Source: Pseudoscleropodium purum
Lineage: Eukaryota > Streptophyta > Bryopsida > Hypnales > Brachytheciaceae
Direction: 5' to 3'
Length of the DNA: 64,000 nucleotides
Assembly: GCA_963969395.1 (NCBI GenBank)
Contig: OZ017803.1
Location: 11,904,001 to 11,968,000, forward strand
Made by a program: the position numbers and the translations under genes. The notes under the pieces are model-generated. The model ran no database searches, was not told the origin of the DNA, and saw only the letters and a list, made by a program, of their open reading frames with translations. Positions 1-10,800 of this stretch are shown piece by piece; the first letter of the stretch is position 1; each line of letters starts with the position of its first letter.

Positions 1-302
1 TTTTTTTTAATTCAAAGTCTTTAGTACAAAAAACAATTCACAATTGGCGATCAAAGTCATCTAAAATTGCAAGCCAATGTTCAAAAAAACTTTCTTTTTC
101 AACTTTGAATGCAAATATCTTCCAATCTATAAGGTCAAACTTCATGAAATTTTTACCATGTGAGCTAAGACAAGTAAAGTACAAGATCCTATGGTTAGAT
201 TCTAAAAAAATGATTCTTTTTGTATTCTTGAATGAATGCAACAAAAACGGCAATTTTGAGTGTTTTTTGACAAAAAAATGGCCTTGGGAATTTAGGGGTT
301 AA
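1..302 (-). mobile_element. Edge of a piggyBac-like non-autonomous element, cut by the window start
   Basis: The right boundary reads GGGG followed by TTAA at 299-302. On the minus strand the end reads TTAA then CCCCTAAATTCCC, followed by AAGGCC, a T run and a CAAAAAAC block. The same order is seen at the left end of the complete element at 31436 (TTAA, CCCCTAAAGGACC, GAGGCC, T run, CCAAAAAAC). The other end lies before the window. No transposase is visible, and the short ORFs here look like chance. Piggybac elements insert at TTAA and duplicate it, which is family knowledge; assigning this fragment to that family rests on the shared end. Confidence 0.55.
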
Positions 303-1828
303 ATCTTAGTAAGGCACTCTTGAAGGCTTTGTTTGTATGATGATTTGAATAATGGTATCCAGTTGAAATGGCTAAGATTTTCTCCTTTTGTAATTTGTTT
401 TGGAAGTTGTTTCTATTTATTCTTTTTAAATGGTGTCATCAAATGAGTTATGCACATAATATGACTTTTAATTTCTAAAGGACTAGATATTCAAACTTCA
501 AACAATGGATGAATGTAAATATATTTTAAGTACATTGAATTGTAGTTTTTGCATCTATCTAAATATTTGTCATATTCTTGTATTAGTTCTCTTACATTTG
601 TATGGACTAGAGTTTCTTGGAACTTTTCTTTGTAAATATTTTTTAACTCAAGTGACACAAGTATGTTGCTTTTTAACTTCAAATACTAACCTTTTCAATT
701 CAAAAAACTGGACCTTCAAAAACAACTAGAATAAATATGTAAAATAAAAATCTTAAAAAATCATCATAATTTGAGCTTAACATTTTGAAAATTAGGGAGA
801 AAAAAATCTTGTGAAAATTACAAATATTCATATAATAATCAATTTCAAAAGGAGTTTTTCAATTTCTAATTTATATTTTAGTGAAAAATATTGGTTAATG
901 TGACATTTGATTAAACTATATAAATATAGTGGTCAATAGATCATGTTTAAAACTTTTGATTAAAAGATATCATTAAATTATCCTTCTTTGTTGCGTTTAA
1001 TAATAAAGTCAAGGACAAAACGAAACAATCATCTTTATCACTTCACCACTTTACATATAGATAATACCCTAATTTCTTGAGTGATACTTCTTAAAAACAC
1101 TTGCATTTGAAAGCTTTGGTTCTCAATTCAATGTCAAGCTTTGTTTTATTTCTAGACAATGACTATGCTTGCACCTAATTGCACATTTGTACCCACTAAT
1201 CCAAATGAATTTCAAATTCTTATCAATGTTCACAAACCCTTTCATGGAATTGGATTGTTGGCCATTGAACTAAAGAAGCTCCAGTCTTGCAAGCATCTTG
1301 CCGTAGTTAAAGGAGTGAATAAGAACATGGCATATAAAGTGATTCGTCTACTCAATGTTGAGACACCAATATGAAAGATCATTGAGAGTCCAAATTTAAA
1401 ATTGGACCTTGGAATGGTGCAACATGTTTGTGAATTAGTTATCGATGGAAACAAGGTTGGCAATCCTCTCCATGCTAAACTACTTATGATTAGAATATAG
1501 TCAACATTTTGAGGTGATAATGTAAAACCATGTACAAGCCTAATAGTAGGGTAGTTTGGGAATAATTTTTATACATGTAGCATGTAGTCATTGAACAAAA
1601 ATCATTTCCGATTCCCTACATTGAATCACTCAATCTCCAAATTCTCTTCCTTCCTTCTTAATTGCTTTCTACACACAATAAACCCTAAATTACATAGAAA
1701 AATTCAATTTCTCATTTTTCCACTTCATGTAAAATTCTTACATTCAATTCTAAACCCTAATCTCTTCAACATTTTTTTCTTCAATATCATGCTACTAAAA
1801 TTTGTCTTTTTCATGTTGTTAAAATTCT
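303..1828. other. AT-rich intergenic DNA, no convincing gene
   Basis: The stretch is A/T-rich with few CpG. A short open stretch at 1159-1374 (71 codons) continues in frame for about 40 codons after one stop codon, so it could be a decayed coding fragment. It matches nothing I recognise. Confidence 0.5.
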
Positions 1829-2036
1829 CTCAAATGAATTAATTTGAATTCATTCTTTAAAACCAAAAAAATTTGAATTCATTTTCTCAAATGAAATACA
1901 TTGAATTCAATTTCTCAAATGAATCAATTTAAGTCCATTCTATGAAATGAATTAATTTGAATTCATTCTATGAAATGCATTAATTTTAATCCATTCTATA
2001 AAATGAATTAATTTGAATTCGTTCTATGAAATCAAT
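1829..2036. repeat. 28-bp minisatellite, about 7.4 units
   Basis: Unit boundaries fall at 1829, 1857, 1886, 1914, 1942, 1970, 1998 and 2026, so the period is 28 bp with one 29-bp step. The core is ATGAATTAATTTGAATTC, which is self-complementary over GAATTAATTTGAATTC with few mismatches. The last four units are the most alike, which fits recent expansion at the right side. Confidence 0.9.
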
Positions 2037-3459
2037 TGTACAAAAATTTAATTAAATCCTTCAATAAATTTAATTTTAGTTATTTCTCTACACCCAATTA
2101 CATTTTTCAAAGTTCATCATAATGCATAATTCATAAATCAAAAAAATTAATTAGTTTGAATATTTGATTTACATATTACATGTTTATATGAAGAAGCATA
2201 AATGAAATCCTATTGTCACTACCACATACATATATTATATGACCAAAACACACCATTGTTGCCTTTCCAAAAGGAATTATTGTTTTCTTTTCGAATCATG
2301 TGGTTGATGTCACTTCAATAACATTTTTTTCTTAATTCACATTGCATGGTAGTGGAAGGTGGTTTTAGGGTTTTTTTAATCTCATCCAACGGTTGCTATT
2401 TTTCACTTTGAGGGGGGGGGATAAAAATAGGTTGTCCAACAATTCTCAAAAGATAGTTGAGAAAGGAGGACGCCAATTTCAATGTTTAAACCCTACATAG
2501 ATACTTGAAGATGATGGATTTCTACTACTATAACAGCAGTCGAACAAACATTTTACACAACTCATAAGTTCATTGACTACTAGCAATATTTACATAGAAG
2601 AACAATTGAGCCAACACTCTTGGAGGTATTTTTTGATGAGTTGTACTACCCCTTGGATCATCACAACTGGTAGACTTGTGACTTGGGATCAAAGGTTGGA
2701 AGCCCATACTCATCAACTCATAATCTTTGGTGCTTAGAGTATTTGACTTTGGAAAATCACCCAAGGTAGAACTTTTGTCCAAACCTAGAAAAATCTAGCT
2801 GTGGAAAGATAACTTGCCAAAATTCATGAAAGAAATATGAAATTTTAAGAAAATACTTTTTGAATGTCTAGGCAACCTTTGAAGTTGGGCATTGACTATA
2901 AAATAGTTGATTGGGCACATAAGGATCAAGAATTAATTAATTTTTAAATCATAATATAAAAGTGAAATTTCAAATAGAAATGTTCATTTTATTTGGAAAT
3001 TGGTTTTTGAACATATTTTAGTTGATTGAAGGATTAAGGGGGTTGATTTAGGATGTATTGGGGCAAATTTAGGTTAAGTTTTTTATATTTGTCACTTTTA
3101 CTTATATTTTGTATTTTTTTGTCAAGTCAATTTGAAATTTCATAAAAAATTTAATTTAAAAATTACAAATATTTTATCAAAAAATTAAATCCCACATATT
3201 CAAGCTTGAGAAAATACAATACTATTGAGGGGTGCTATTATGTGAGCATAAGATCATGAACATATGAGTTAAGAAGACTATACATTTATGTTGTAGGTGT
3301 TTATTTTATTAAAACCTTCCATGATATAGGATATCTATATTATAGGTATTTATGTAATATAAACATCTTCAATGGTTGTAGGATATCTACTTATTCATAT
3401 GCTCAAAGCTTATATGCTCACATTTCCATGCTCATATGCCAGCATAGTTGCAATCCTAT
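2037..3459. other. AT-rich intergenic DNA
   Basis: No gene is supported. The stretch holds a G run near 2414 and simple A/T-rich sequence. A minus-strand open stretch at 2570-2782 has no recognisable domain. Confidence 0.5.
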
Positions 3460-3462
3460 TTA

Positions 3463-4477
3463 CACTAAAAGAAAAACTCATCTACCACAACCAATAAAAA
3501 AGCAACTAAGTGTCCTATACAACTATATTGTGACTATAGCCCTCTCTAATTGCACCAAATCTTTTTTTCATTGTTTTACATCATTAGTACATTCTTTTAG
3601 TTGCAAAATAGTCATCGAATGAAGGATATACATTATTTTAGTCACAAAGCAATCATAGAATGAAGTGTAGAATTATGAGAATTGTAATAGAGTTCAAATT
3701 AGAATGAATGTGAGCTATTTTCCATTCAATATTAATTACAATTGTCAATGTGGACAAGTCTACACTCTATAGAATCCAATGTGTCACAAAAAATGAATAA
3801 GAAATGACTTCAACTAAAGAATGACAATAGTCATTTCCTAATCGTTTTTTAGTTGTTTCCAAAGTTATTTCATGATTGTCTTATATTAATTGTCTCATAT
3901 CAATTGTCAAGTTAGAATATCATTAGATTGGACATGTAAGACTTGTAAGTTGTTGTATTCTTATTTAATGAATTCTATTCATAGAATTCTAAGATTTCTA
4001 TAGTATATAGATTTCTACATTTTATAGATTTATATAGTCTATAGAAATCTAAAAATATTTAAAATCCATTTTTTTAAACCTATGAAATTGTACAACTTTC
4101 TAAACTAGTAAAATCTACTAAATACCAATATTTGAATTTTTGAAATCTAAAAGAAGCTAGATGTGAAATTTTGAAATTTTGAAATCTTTGAGATTAGAAT
4201 TTTGAAATCTAAAAATCTACAAGTCAAAGATAAGTTATAAATGAGTTATAAATGAGTCACAATAAAGCCACAAATGGGTCGCAAATGAATTGTCAATAAG
4301 TTGCACAACTCATCAATTGAGTGAATGACCTTTTGTGGCAACAAATATCTTTGTCTTTTGCATGAGAAACAATTCCTTTGGCACTAATTTGAAAATTAGT
4401 GCCAATTGCAAATGTCCCATGCGACTTAGAAATTAGTGGTTCTTTGTAGTCACAAAACTCCTCATTTTCTTCTAGTG
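3463..4477. mobile_element. Non-autonomous CACTA (En/Spm-type) transposon, complete, 1,015 bp
   Basis: The left end reads CACTAAAAGAAAA (3463-3475) and the right end, on the other strand, CACTAGAAGAAAA (4477-4465): 12 of 13 bases agree, and both fit the usual plant CACTA end CACTACAAGAAAA. The element is flanked by TTA at 3460-3462 and 4478-4480, the 3-bp target duplication expected for this superfamily. Subterminal motifs of the type AGTCACAAA or GTCGCAAATG recur near both ends (for example 3635, 4255, 4278 and 4448), as CACTA subterminal repeats do. A 10-bp-stem hairpin, GGCACTAATT with AATTAGTGCC, lies at 4380-4403. There is no transposase ORF, so movement would need an autonomous relative elsewhere. 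Confidence 0.85.
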
Positions 4478-4739
4478 TTATAGACTTTGAAAATAAAGTG
4501 GAAACTAAATATTAGATATGTTTTGTTTTTTTCTTAATTTGAATCAATTATGGAAGATGAATATTTCAAAAGTTACAATTAAATTTGATTGAAGTGCATT
4601 CAATTTTTGATGATGTATGGAACTTTCACGAAGGAAGAATCACAATTATCACAAGTTGGAGGAAGCTGTAGATAATCAAATTGGATTTTTATTTGTAAAT
4701 TTTTGAGCCGTTTTGGGTGTTAATTGAGAGTTTTTGGTG

Positions 4740-5640
4740 TTAGTTTTTGGTTTTATGGTCCAATTGGGTGGTTTTAAGCTATTTGTTTAAGACCAAGTGA
4801 TTGTTATGTTGATGTCTAATCAAGAGAGATTCCGATTTGTTGGTTAAGAAATAGGTTGTTAGTTCTAGCCAGGACTGTTTGATAAGATTTAGTTCCAAGT
4901 TGAGTTTAGTCTCTGGTTGGTATGGGTTGATGTTTGTTCCAAGTTGGAAATTTAATGTGTGTTAATTGGTTGAGTCAATAGTCAGTTCCAAATAGGTGAA
5001 TAGTAATTGTGAATGGAAGTGGGTTCAACCGAATGGGATGAAGGTCAGTAGGTGAGTGTTGTCTGATGAATGTCCTATTAGTTCCAATTTGGGATTCATT
5101 TTTCTTTGTCCACTGTTGAGAGAATGCCAGTGAGTCCCAGTCGGTGAAGGCTGCGTGTGTTTTCGTTTTCTTGTGATTGTGTTTTCTTGTGTTTTCTTGT
5201 GTGATTCCCAGTTGGGAATTGTGTTTGTATTAGTTGATGTTGATTCAAGGTCGGGTTAGTTTCGGTATGAGTCTGTGTTTGAGTCCAAGTCGGGATGCTT
5301 GTCGGTCAGTAATTGATGATGTGATGTGCAGAATGCGAAGATTAGATGAAGAATTTTCCAAATCGGGAGTTGATTTGGGAGAGTGAAGCGCTGATGGTTA
5401 AATTTGTGAAAGTTTGAGCGTGAAGAAATGATATCTAGAATTGTGTGATAGAAATCCAAATTGGAGTGAGTAATTGATAGATCAATTGTAGTTTACTTGA
5501 ATGTATTACTATGAGAAATACAAGAGGCCGATTTAGAGCAGTGAATAAAAAATCCATTGTAGAATCCTAATCGGTGATTGTTGTATTTGTCTTAAGAGCT
5601 GTAGTGAGAAATTTAGAATTAAAATGATAGTACTATGTTG
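4740..5640. repeat. Degenerate periodic array of CCAA-N-TTGG half-palindromes
   Basis: About a dozen variants of TCCAATTGGGA occur at roughly 50-100 bp spacing, for example near 4760, 4885, 4940, 4990, 5085, 5137, 5210, 5285, 5360 and 5455. G is more frequent on the plus strand than in the neighbouring DNA. A similar motif set is seen on the minus strand at 62.9-63.5 kb. This could be an old LTR or leader of a retroelement. No coding potential is seen. Confidence 0.4.
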
Positions 5641-5699
5641 GACAATTTGTGAACTTTGGAATTTGGAACAATCAATTTGATGTATGTGAATTTATTTTG

Positions 5700-6561
5700 T
5701 GATGTCATTGTAGTCTCAATGATTGCTAAATTTCTAAATTGGATCTTGGTTTTCTATTTGAGAATTGAATTTTCTATTTTAGGAATTAGTCCTATTAGCA
5801 AATTAATCCTACTTAACCATCTCCCTTGGAATGAACTTATTATACTAAATTGGGTAATCTCCAATTGGGAATTATCCTTCTTCAACAAAAGCCATACTCA
5901 TTCCAAAGAAGAGTACAAGATTCTTCAATAGGAAGTCATCAAAAATTAAGGAAGGATCTTCAATGAGTTTTTTGAACAATGTTAGACTACTTGAAACCCA
6001 AATAACATTTGTCATCTCATTGTTCAATCTACCCACTCAAATATATGTTTGCTAAATATGTTTATTCGTCTTTGAGTTTAAAGAGGGAATCTTTGAACTA
6101 TGACTTTTTTTAATAAGAAGAGTCACAATTGATGAATCCTCTTCTTGAACTTGATGAAAATATCATTGTAGCAAGTATAAAATGGTTAACTTTGCCTTCA
6201 ATTCAATGAACTTCCTAAAGAATGTTACATGGCCTTTGGGGCGATCAATGAAAGTCTCTATGAACTTGTGGAGGTCACATTTGTTTATTCTCATTGGCTC
6301 GCCAATGGCCTTTTGACCAGATTATACAAAAATCATATTTGAAGTGGGTCACAATTAACTTTGAATTAGCACTTGTCGATTGCTTAAATGGAGGGAGTCA
6401 CTATAGCCTAGAAAAATGGAGCACAACATTGGCAATCCTATTATGACTCCCTTTAATCCTTGAAGGACTTCATTGTTCATTATAAAAACAAAGAATGTAC
6501 CCATTGGTCCAATAATCAAAGCAATTTTGGTGACTACCTTGGTCATAGAAGATTGCATCCT
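5700..6561. other. AT-rich intergenic DNA
   Basis: No gene, RNA or terminal repeats could be recognised. Open stretches on both strands (5656-5931 and 6355-6558) are short and show no motif. Confidence 0.5.
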
Positions 6562-7064
6562 TTAACCCTTTAGTGATCCAATGTCTAATTTTTGAACAAT
6601 GAATAGATTGAAACTAGCTTTTCTTTTTTTATTACTACTTAAGTTAGGTGAAAGTCATTCTAATTTGTAGAAATATTTTATCAAGTTGTTGTCCTATCTA
6701 ATGGTTGGATTTGGTTGGATTTGGTTTATTGTAATATATATATATTATTTATTTATTTATTTATTTTTAAATCACCGTGTTAAGAAAACCTCATTTCAAA
6801 TCCATTCCAACAAATTTTACTCAAAAAATGACAATGCTCTACTTATAATGGAATTTAGATGGAATTTTAAAATTTTCCTTCCAAAATTTATAGAAATTAT
6901 TAGTGGTAGCATTGGTGAATCTAACTAAATCAATGGAATTTGAAATTCAAAGTCTATAACTTTCATTTGTACATCAATCCCCAAATAGTCTTCCAAATAA
7001 TACTTTGTAATGATTTTTCTCAAATTGTCAATTCTAGAAAATACTCTACATGTTAAAGGGTTAA
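6562..7064. mobile_element. Short TTAA-flanked element, piggyBac-like MITE candidate
   Basis: TTAA lies at 6562-6565 and 7061-7064. Between them the left end reads CCCTTTAGTGATCC and the right end, complemented, CCCTTTAACATG, giving a 7-bp terminal inverted repeat with TTAA targets. The internal 495 bp hold TTGGATTTGG repeats and a TA/TTTA microsatellite (about 6736-6765) but no coding sequence. The short inverted repeat makes this weaker than the 0.9-kb elements at 31.4 and 56.2 kb. Confidence 0.45.
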
Positions 7065-7111
7065 AGATTAAAGTTGAATTAGTAGTTGTCAACCTCACCC
7101 AATACTCAACT

Positions 7112-7345
7112 TGTAGGATGCTCTACTTCCAACCTTAGGCTAGAATTGAAGCTTGGAATGTTTTTTTTTGTTCTTTTCAAGGTTGGGACTAATAAGGTTA
7201 TGACACATGTCTCGAAGTAGTGAACAAGAAAGTATGAAGTAGTTAGCGGGGGAGGGTAATTCTTGAATGATCGGAATTGGAAGACTTTAGACATTGGCTA
7301 TTAGTCAAGAGTATTTTTTGGCTCTCAAAAATCACAGTAATTTGA
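7112..7345 (+). repeat. Dispersed repeat family R7, copy 1
   Basis: This stretch aligns by eye with 22684-22910. Shared landmarks in the same order are GAAGCTTGGAAT, a T run, ACATGTCTC, AAGTAGTGA, AGAAAGTA, a TTCTTGAATGAT-like block, and TTTAGACATTG. It ends about 460 bp before the PPR start codon, so it bounds the upstream region of that gene. Confidence 0.7.
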
Positions 7346-7807
7346 GTTTTAGGAATAAAAGTCTGAAATTTTTTCTATCCCCATAATTCCTATCATCTTA
7401 CATAGAAAAAATTTCCGTCACCTCCTACTTGCATATGATCTACTCCAAAACTCCTTAAATGATCGACGACTAGTGTTTCCACTTTAATGAGCTCCAAGAA
7501 GGATTCTTGGCTATCTACTCATCTCCTTTCCTTTCTGCTAATCTGCTCAACGTGGATTTCTTCAATGTTGGGGGAATGAGGCCCCTTGAGTCTATGAAAT
7601 CGGTAATCTGACTAAATATGGGTGTTCGAAGATTTTATAAAGCCCACTCTATCCACTGCAGCAGATCTTTAAATTTCGTGGATTCCAGAAAGGCACCAGA
7701 CTCGACTGGCCTGCGTAAGATTGTGTTTGGCACAAGCTCGTTTTACGAATTGCGCAGCTCGTTGAAGCTGAAGCTTCTGAAGCTCAGTTGTTGCAATCGG
7801 AGCAGCT
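7346..7807 (+). promoter_or_regulatory. Upstream region and probable 5' leader of the PPR gene
   Basis: Base composition changes near 7540 from AT-rich to CpG-bearing, which marks the start of the gene-like zone. No clear TATA box is seen at a convincing distance. An open frame from 7618 runs through this zone but does not join the downstream exons, so it is read as leader. The real transcription start is unknown. Confidence 0.4.
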
Positions 7808-10800
7808 ATGACGTCGTCGTCAGTTCAATTAGGTTTGCAAAGCACGCTCCGACTACGTCAGGGCCGGGCTGCACAGCTTCAATTGCAGCCCGGCCAAGCT
7901 GGAGTGCGATTTTACACGGAATTTACATATGTGACGCTCAAGTGCAGGGGAGTAGTTCGCGGGGACATACCCTCTACGGGAGAGGCCGTGGTGGTGCCGA
8001 GGGAGAATAATGGTGAGATCGCCAAAGGAGACTTCCCTAGACTTGAACAGGTTGGTGCTTGCTTTTTGAGAAAGAGCTCCTTTGATGCTATTTTTGCAGT
8101 TGAAGTTGTTGGGGGATAGCAATCCGTTGAAGATGAAAATATCCATCAGAAATCATGTGTGATTGTGTATCGGAATTTGAGTAAAACTGCTTTGTGTGAG
8201 CTTACTTGATGGAACTAGTTCGTCAATAACCTCTCGTCGTGGTCAATTCGCCATTTCAAGTGAGCTTTGGGTTTAGGGTTCCTAGGAGAATTCCTAGACT
8301 TAAGCAGATTGGTGCTTTGTATTTTGTGGATGTGTGAAAGAGCTCCTTGAATAAAATATCCGCTTCTGAAGTCTTTGTGGGGAAGCCATTTATTGAAGAG
8401 GGAAATGCCTCTATCAGAAATCTTTTGTGATTTGTTTTAATGAAATTTGTGCAGGAGCTTATTCATGTGAATTAATACTTGATAGAACTGATTCAACAAA
8501 AAAAAAGTCGCCGTGGTTAATTCACCATTAAAGGTGATCTTTGGAATTTAGGTTTGCCAGGCTCCGGACGCTAGCGTGGGTAGCGACGCCCAGGAGGAAC
8601 GTCACAACGATACAGCTTTGTTCAGCAACGATGCTGATGTCATCGGATTCAACCCTGCAAGAGGTCCAAGGTAAAGCTCTCTTAATTCTTGCGAACGAGG
8701 ATCTGGCCTGATGAGAATTAACTTTGCATAATTTGGGGTTTAGGCCAAGGGAAAAATGGAACCCAACACAAGTCGTCTCGTAGTTATGGGGGTTATATTG
8801 AATTAAGTATGAATTTTCAAAATCACTATGGTACCTTTTCCAAATTATGCTAATTTTCCATGGGTTTATGGTTATTCTACCCTTCCTCACTCTGTAAAAC
8901 CTTGCGTGAGAAGTTTGAAACCAAGGCACTTTTCATGAATGAGATCTTTGCATGTGGTGGTCTAGGTTGCTACTTGAATGACCTTGAGTGAAATTTTAGA
9001 TGTATGGTTTAAAGAGTCAGGTGGAATTGGGACATCTACCTTATTATCAAATGGTGCTCATGCTGCTGAATTCAGAGAAGACGGTGGCGCTGTTACGTCG
9101 AGAGACGTCGGTCCCAACGAAAAGTGGAGAGGCAGGAGCCAACATTTGTCGACAACTTTGCAACGTAAACCATCAAGACAATCTGACATTTCCCAAGACG
9201 CTGCTGCTGGAGTTCTGCCTGATAGGAGGAATTTTGAATTGGGAAATTCTCGTTTAGTGATCAAACCAAGCCCTGCCAAGGCAACGAGCAATGTGAGAAC
9301 GACGAAATCAACCTCGGAAATCGTTCGGAAGGCTGTGATTGATGTTCTAGCGCATACTGATAGCATGGAGGAGGCGCTCCAGAGGGCCCTAGAATCGTTT
9401 GGGGATCGGAGTACCTACTGGGATCAGGTAAATTGGTCAGTTGTGCTTCTATGCGAATCCATCATTTTCCCAAATTCGTAAACCTGAAGCCTAAGCAAGA
9501 AACATGTTTGGCAGATGATGAAGGAGCTTGAAATTCGAGGAGCGCGAAGACAAGCTCTTCAAGTGTTCCGGTTCTTACAAAATAATCATGAGTTTGGGTT
9601 GAAAGAACATAACTACGTAACTCTTATATCCATTCTAGGGCGTGAAGGAAAGTTGGGACTTGCTAGGGAGATATTTGAAGGAATGACAAAAGCTGGCATT
9701 ACACCCTCCGTCCATTCTTACACGTCTTTGCTGAGTGGGTAGGTTTGCATCAACCAGGGTTCTCCCTTGTGCCATCAATGTGAGTATTGTAATTGATAAT
9801 CGATCAATGAGTGAAGGCAGATTTAGTGTTGGTATCGAATGCCATTTAGTAGCTATCACAAAGTCACTGACAAGTACACTCAGTAATCTGGGCTCTGTGT
9901 TTTTGGCAGGTATGCAAAACAAGGTCTCCTTAAAGAGGCATGGGGTTTGTTTGAAGACATGAAACAGAAGGGTTTCTCCCCAAACGTTCTAACATACAAC
10001 GCGCTCATAAATGCTTGTACCAAGAGAGGCTATAAACTACCAGACTTAGTAGGGCTCTTTGAAGAGATGAAACGGGCTGGGGTTCAACCGAATGACATTA
10101 CCTATAACTGCATGGTGAATGTATGTGTCTGCCAAAGACTCTTTGACACTGCGAGTCAAATATTGAAGGAGATGAAGGCTGTGAACTACTTACCCAACGT
10201 AATATCCTACACTGCTATGATCAATTCACTGGGAAGGTCTGGGAGGCTAGATGAAGCGGTAGAGCTTTTTGAGGAAATGAAGGAGCTGGGACGTTCACCT
10301 AATTCGTGGACATATAACTCGCTACTGAAGGCGTATGCTCGGGAGGGGCGCTATGAGAAGGCTATGGGTTTGTTTGTAGGAATGGAAGATGATGGGTGTA
10401 TGCCTGACCTCTACACGTACAATACCGTTATTGATATGTGCGGTCGGGGTGGGCTTTTTGCGGAGGCTGAAGGTGTCTTTCTTGGAATGCAACGCAAGGG
10501 TTGCACTCCAGATAGGGTATCATCAACTTCCCTACTCTCAAAGTGAAAGTTCTGGGAGACTGAATGAAAAGCCAGTCGGCGCCAGCATTATTTAACGTAT
10601 GTTGGTTTAACCTATACACGCCAGCATTGAATGGAGATACCATTGGTGGCTTGTGCAGGTAACTTACAATACAATGCTAGGTGCCTACAGCAAGTGGGGT
10701 AGGAGAGCAAAAGGTAGAGAACTATTGAGAAGCATGAAGCTGGCAGGCTGCACTCCTGATCTTTGGACTTATAACATATTACTTGATGCTGCCGGCAAAG

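Noticed and set aside
4380..4403. Hairpin GGCACTAATT / AATTAGTGCC as a terminator or tiny CACTA element
   Set aside because: It lies inside the larger CACTA element and is best read as a subterminal motif.
7618..8010. 130-codon frame as the true start of the PPR gene
   Set aside because: It ends without a donor in the right phase, whereas the frame from 7808 joins exon 2 in phase through the 8050 donor.
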